Positions 59,321-64,000 of a stretch of 64,000 nt of DNA are shown piece by piece. A program made the translations under genes and the position numbers. Under the pieces are notes generated by a model that did no database searches, was not told the origin of the DNA, and worked only from the letters and a program-made list of their open reading frames with translations. The stretch is from Reutealis trisperma (taxonomy: Eukaryota > Streptophyta > Magnoliopsida > Malpighiales > Euphorbiaceae): positions 124,001-188,000 of the forward strand of contig CANTUT010000949.1 of NCBI GenBank assembly GCA_947687605.1. Reading direction: 5' to 3'. The stretch's first letter is position 1. Each line of letters opens with the position of its first letter.

Positions 59321-60779
59321 TGTGAGGCCTCCTTCGAGCACTGGTCTGATCTGCTAAAGGGAATCGAAATGCTCATTAGGAAAGAATTCATGAAGAAGCC
59401 CTCGAGCTTATTTTGAAAATTGTTTTAAAGTCGCCACCTTAGTTTGTTTTTATTTGGAAAAATATAAGAACAAAACCCATTTGACTCCCATCATTAGCCA
59501 AAGGAAAAAGATCACTAGCCTCGAAACCAAAAAGGATTTGGGGACTAGGTTTTCAGTTTAACAAAACATGTTTGGCCAAGTAATATAAAAGTAGCTTAAA
59601 ATATATTTCATGAACAATTTAAGATGCATGGACAATTTATAATATGTATGATCATTGATTCTAATAATAAATACAAGTAATAGTCCAAAATAAAATTAAT
59701 ATTACAAATAAAATCCCAAGCATAGGGGATACCTTCTCTAGCCCTTATGGGTACTAGAAAAGTCACACATTCCCTAAACTAATCCTAACAATAAAGTAAA
59801 GGACTAAACACAAAAATAAGTGAAGAAAGTGATAGGGGGATAGTTGATTAATTTTAATTGGATTCGATGCCTGAACCAGGCATGCCTACGTATCCCTTTG
59901 AATAGGAATCAGAACCTATGCAGTTCTCCCTTCTTGTGAAGAGGTTAGTTTAGCCTAGCCACTTTATCATGTTTTGATTGATTGATTAAAAGAGGGTTGA
60001 GTAATTAATTAATTTAATTGATTACTGAGTTGATTAGCTAGCAACCTAGATGAATCAATTTAATTAACTAACTAAAATAGACAATAACCAAATAGAAAGG
60101 AAAAGAAGATTACCTTATGCTTTCGCAGCTTGGGGATGTAGGGCAGATGAAGCGGATGACTGAATCACAATTCCACCTTCTCCACACAAGAGACATGAGC
60201 CTTAGACCACCAGAATGCAACTTCACTTTCTCCACATGACGGACATGAGCCTTGGGCAAGAGACTTGCCTCGAACAGGCAGACGGAAAGCCTTAAACTAG
60301 TCGAGTAGGAATCAAGGAGAAACTACCCAACATGCTTTATAAAGCAAGGAGCAGAATCAAAGTAATTTTACTTAACGGTAGTGCTTTTTAAGCCTCCAAG
60401 TCTGTGTGTCTTAAGAGTAGAGAGACCACCTATATATATAGGGGGAAGAACGAAGCATAGGGGCTGAAATTTCCAATATGGGAGCAGAAACATGCCGCCG
60501 GTGCCGTACAAGCCTCTATGGCACTGCATAGGTCTCTGTAGCAGTGCCGTAAAGAGCTTTGCAGCACCTCAAGAGGCTCTGCAGCAATGGGCTGTGATCC
60601 TCCCATTTTGCTCATTTTCGCCCGTTCTAGCTCGTTTCTCATCTGTTTTTCATGATTCCAATTGTGTTGCACCCATTACTGAGTCTCGGATGATTTGATG
60701 ATGACTAAGGAGTCTTGATTGATTCTTTTCCTGACTGAATGGTCTGTAATTCTAAGAGGTATAGAATTAAGGGTTCACA
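59321..60779 (-). repeat. A2 LTR (3' LTR), 1459 bp
   Basis: Begins TGTGAGGCCTCC and ends GGGTTCACA on +. It shares the TAGCCCTTATGGGTACTAGA block with all other copies. Minus-strand TATA region at about 60430-60440 (CTATATATATAGG on +) and the GC-richer block at 60490-60600. The polypurine tract is to its right, so it is the 3' LTR of a minus-strand element. Confidence 0.88.
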
Positions 60780-60794
60780 GTTGCCCCCCTCTTC
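60780..60794 (-). other. A2 polypurine tract
   Basis: GAAGAGGGGGGCAAC on the minus strand, directly before the LTR start TGTGAACCC. Confidence 0.7.
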
Positions 60795-60835
60795 AGGATT
60801 GCTCTATCTGGTAAGTAGTTTTGATGAGTGTGAAC

Positions 60836-61405
60836 TTTAGAATGAAGAGGGTGCCCTTGGTATATTTGGAAGCAAAAAGGATGCCCCCGGTATATTTGGA
60901 AGCAGTAGGGAATTCTAATAAGTGTGAAATGAAGAGGGTGCCCCTGGTGTATTTAGAAGTGAAGAGGATGCCTTGGTATATTTGGGAGCGACAGGAAATT
61001 TTGATGAGTGTGAAATGAAGAGGATGCCCCCAGTATATTTAGAAGCGGTAAGAAGAAAATGACAGTTCCTGTATGGTAGGAATGATAATGATGATTCTGT
61101 CTGGTAGGCTCTAAAGAGTAATATTCCTATCTAGTAAGAATGGCAAATCATTGGTCCTGTCTGGTAGGAGTGATAAAGATGATCCTGTCTAGTAGGATCT
61201 GAGAGTAATATTCCTGTCTAATAGGAATGGCAAATCACTGGTCCTGTCTGGTAGGAGTGATAATAACGATCCTATCTAGTAGGATCTGAGAGTAATATTC
61301 CTGTATAGTAGGAATGGCAAAGCATTGGTCCTTTTTGGTAGGCATGATCATCTTTTCTAGTAGGATTAACAAATTATCAGCCCTGTCTGGTAGGAACAGA
61401 ATATC
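60836..61405. repeat. Two adjacent minisatellites between the A2 polypurine tract and the PMD gene
   Basis: Array 1 (about 60840-61050): five units around GGTGCCCC(T)GGTATATTTGGAAG, with longer units containing GTGTGAAATGAAGAG. Array 2 (about 61060-61400): three longer units of about 105 bp made of TCCTGTCTGGTAGGA, GATCCTGTCTAGTAGGATCT and GAGAGTAATATTCCTGT. Array 2 is itself built from a 15-20-bp sub-unit, (A/T)TCCTGTCTRGTAGGA. Neither array occurs in the plus-strand copy at 1-6490. Confidence 0.85.
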
Positions 61406-61569
61406 TATTTGAAATTATAGAAATCTTTTATATGTTGAATCTTAAGTAACAATGGTCAGATGCTTAGAGGAGGCTATTTCGATCATATAGGAACTTGCTG
61501 TTCTAAATTTTGACTTAAAACTGGTTCACTACTACATTCCTGCGTGAAAAGTTACTATGCAGAAGGTAC

Positions 61570-61577
61570 TATATAAA
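61570..61577 (+). promoter_or_regulatory. TATA box of the A2 antisense PMD gene
   Basis: TATATAAA in ACTATATAAAGGCATGCC, 91-98 bp upstream of the ATG at 61668. It corresponds to the box at 4592-4585 of the first copy. Confidence 0.65.
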
Positions 61578-61667
61578 GGCATGCCACCTCTCACTTTTTG
61601 CAACCTTTCTCATTTATTAAATTTTGGTTCTCTCTCTAGAAACCATTCTCTCTGACTTCTGTCCAAA

Positions 61668-62428
61668 ATGGCTTCCCCTTCTAGTAGCTGCCATACCAGG
61701 AGCTACCAAGTATTAAGGCATGATCCCAATCCAACGGACTTGCTATTGGAACTGGAGCACCACATGTCTAGTACCCGCATCATGGAGGAATTTACTGCTT
61801 TGCCCTTCTTTCCTGTTACAATGTTAGTTCATAGAAAATATATGCATGTAAAATAAAAGTTTTTTTTTAATTTTTTTTTACAAAGACTACAACCATTAGA
61901 TTAAGAGGCGGTAGATCAAACCTATCTGCAGTCTCCACTTACTTGGAGACTCATCCCTGAGTTTGAGGGTTAATTGAGCCATCTGGATTACTAGGATTTC
62001 TGTCCTTGGATTCTACCCAAGAGGATAATATTCCTTTGCTGTGAGCATTGGCAGAGAGGTGGTGGGATACCATAGACACTTTTCACTTTCCATGTGGAGA
62101 GATGACTGTGACCCTTGTGGACTTGACAATGTTAGCTGGTCTGCCATTTTGACCTTGAGCCTTAGAGCTTTAACCTACTTGGACCTCTATCTCATCAGAG
62201 GCTATGGTTGACTTATTAGATGTTAAGCCTCCCTAAGGTGATCCACATGTCCACCATTATTGGCTCCGAGGACAGATTGACATTTATACTTATGATGTAG
62301 GAGTCCGTTCGGATGAGTAGGCTGCCCGCTTGCTGATTCTAAAGATATTAGGCTGCTCATTCTGCCACACATGGAGGGATACCATTGATCTGAATATTCT
62401 GCGCTCACTGGAGGACTTATCCATCATT
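61668..62428 (+). pseudogene. Antisense PMD gene of element A2, decayed and truncated
   Basis: Starts with ATG 61668 (MASPSSSCHTRSYQVLRHD). An exon 1 of about 55 codons with LLLELEHHMSSTRIM recalls EILLKELEQHISF in the first copy. After an intron-like interval with T-rich end (about 61857-61887), the PMD core is readable with stops and frame changes: IEPSGLLG, ERWWDTIDTFHFPCGEMTVT, LTMLAGLPF, RDTIDLNILRSLEDLSIIG. These match the first gene (EHWWDTTNTFHFGCGEMT, LNILRSLENLDEIGE). The match stops near 62428, where family C sequence begins. It is + stranded while A2 is - stranded, so again antisense between the PPT and pol. It has more stops than the first copy, hence older or unconstrained. Confidence 0.75.
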
Positions 62429-62429
62429 G

Positions 62430-64000
62430 GTGTCACATTGCCTCCTCACATTTGCTCACCTGGAACTACACAAGGAAAAGGGGTGAGATAGATGATCTCA
62501 ATGAGTAAACGAAAAGGCACATACATTATCACATATTCCTTTGAAAGGAAACACATAGCTTATACACATAGTTTATGGTTTATAACTCATGAATCAGGTT
62601 GCAATTTAGCAAGGGTTCAATTTAGCAAGTTTGCAGAAATCACACTTATAACACTTATAGAGTGAAGACTATACTCAATTCACTCGAAACACATTGAGGA
62701 GAGGTGGCCTTTGCCAAACTCCAACTCCTATCACATGAAAAGCGTGAAGCTGATTAGGGCCCACGGCTAGAACTACCCCTTCTAGCTAAGGTGGATACAC
62801 TACCCCTATCCATTAGGTTAAGACCATGTGCACAGGTTCTGATGATTACCCGCATTGGCATGAGACACTGTATAAAGGGTAAAGGTACCATAGCTAGAGC
62901 TATTGGTAAACACAATTAACAATATCACATATGGCAACAATAACATGTATTTCAATAATAATAGTGGTTTAGCTTTCAAACAATGATACAACGATAGTGT
63001 AGTTCCAGAAAGAATACAAGTTAGGGTGTTATTCACAAAAAGTTCTCATTGGATAAATAAAATGGTTTTGGACCAAATGTCCCTTAGCAACCTAAGCTTA
63101 ACAAGGAAATCATATAATAAAATTTAAAATAGAAAGAAACTTGGGTTTCAAAGATCACAAGGGCTCACATATCAATATATCACATTCCTAAAGCACAACA
63201 TGATGTTGTTCACATTTGTAACAAGAAAATTGTGTTTACTCACTTTGGGGTTCATTTGCTCCTAGTACACGTAGTCCCTTTTGCACTTCTAAAGCTTCTC
63301 AAACTCTAACATAATATTCAATTTAACACTTAGTATTTATTTGTTCATGATGTTCCTATCCCATAACTTCCTATACACATATAGCATACACATTAGAGTT
63401 CACTCATAGGTGTACTCATCACTTGCACATATCATGTTGACTTAAAAGTCTTGTATACTTAGGCCTTATAGGCACAGATGAAAACACATTGCAATCATAT
63501 AAATACACTTTTAAGGTCATCACCATATCATTACCTCAATATCAATTCACTTATCAATTATCTTAGTTCACTTTACACTTTCATATATGTCAACTTAACA
63601 ATTAATCCTTCAAACACCATGCTTAACTCTTATGATCCCTTTTTCTTCATTAACTCATAATCATATGTTCATCATCAATTCATCATAACTCTTAGTTCCA
63701 ATTTCCTCAATCACATTTGCATTCTAACCAAGATACAAGGTTAAGATACCTTAAGTATACCTTAAGTATACTATAATACATTTAAGCTTATCTAGGATCA
63801 TACCTTCAAATAACATGCAATTTCATCATCCATTATACATACATACATGTCAAAAATCACTAAGACACATCACATAAAATTTATAAACATTTGGACACAA
63901 TTGTTCATGTAGGCCGAATGCATCTTTAAGGTGAAAACTAAATTCTTCTTCTTTTCGTGCTTTCCGTCTATTTCAGAAATATATAAAAACATGGTTTGAA
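62430..64000. repeat. Inverted partial copy of family C
   Basis: Follows the reverse complement of 47053-50069 from about position 49690 leftwards: shared TGCTCACCT-GAAC, AGATGATCTCAATGAGTAAAC, CATTAGGTTAAGACCATGTG, GATTACCCGCATTGGCATGA, CACATATAGCATACACATT, and TCATGTTGACTTAAAAGTC. About 380 bp of the LTR end is missing at the left border, where it abuts the PMD remnant. It continues past the window. Confidence 0.75.

Noticed and set aside
60836..61405. CRISPR-like array
   Set aside because: The units abut as a minisatellite without unique spacers, in a plant retrotransposon.

Overview
The window looks like nuclear DNA of a eudicot plant. It is AT-rich, full of long (AT)n and (TTA)n microsatellites, has GT-AG introns, plant-type Ty3/gypsy and Ty1/copia retrotransposons, Mutator-like elements (MULEs), MITEs, and one plant secondary-metabolism gene. 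I cannot name the species from sequence alone. Almost everything is transposon-derived; the only convincing host gene is a two-exon O-methyltransferase at 33477-34754 (+).

Layout. 1-6490: 3' half of a Ty3/gypsy element ('family A') on the + strand: the integrase C-terminus (1-126), then two spliced ANTISENSE genes on the minus strand (a DUF7745-like gene, 541-1759, and a five-exon plant-mobile-domain (PMD) gene, 2381-4464), then a polypurine tract and the 3' LTR (4992-6490). It sits inside another gypsy element ('family B', PBS and LTR from 6696 rightwards on the minus strand). LTR B is itself split by a family A solo LTR (7994-9630, target-site duplication GGTTA). 10320-24500: very AT-rich, mostly non-coding DNA with microsatellites, tandem repeats and several terminal-inverted-repeat elements, three of them MULE-like with 9-10 bp target duplications. 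24545-27560: a TIR element and an Athila-like gypsy remnant (PBS and gag fragment). 27616-32105: a decayed Ty1/copia element with both LTRs, PBS, PPT and an AAATA duplication. 33367-34917: the O-methyltransferase with TATA box and probable poly(A) signal. 35133-42706: an autonomous-type MULE with TIRs and a 9-bp duplication, its transposase split by a family A solo LTR. 44220-46950: remnants of a DUF1985/Ulp1-type transposon gene. 47003 to the end: a family A element on the minus strand (A1) whose 3' LTR is split by a 3-kb solo LTR ('family C'), with a gag remnant and long non-coding, tandem-repetitive interior; its 5' LTR is split by a second minus-strand family A element (A2, from 59321), which carries a decayed antisense PMD gene on the + strand and is broken by an inverted partial copy of family C.

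The main theme is family A. In two independent copies a PMD gene with its own TATA box and an intron lies antisense between pol and the 3' LTR. One copy also carries a second spliced antisense gene. The LTR promoter has a dense cluster of GCCGCC cores just upstream of its TATA box, and a similar GC-rich block lies upstream of the DUF7745-like antisense gene. Antisense extra ORFs downstream of pol are known in Tat/Ogre-type gypsy elements, so the architecture is not unprecedented; the spliced two-gene cassette with its own promoters deserves the closest look.
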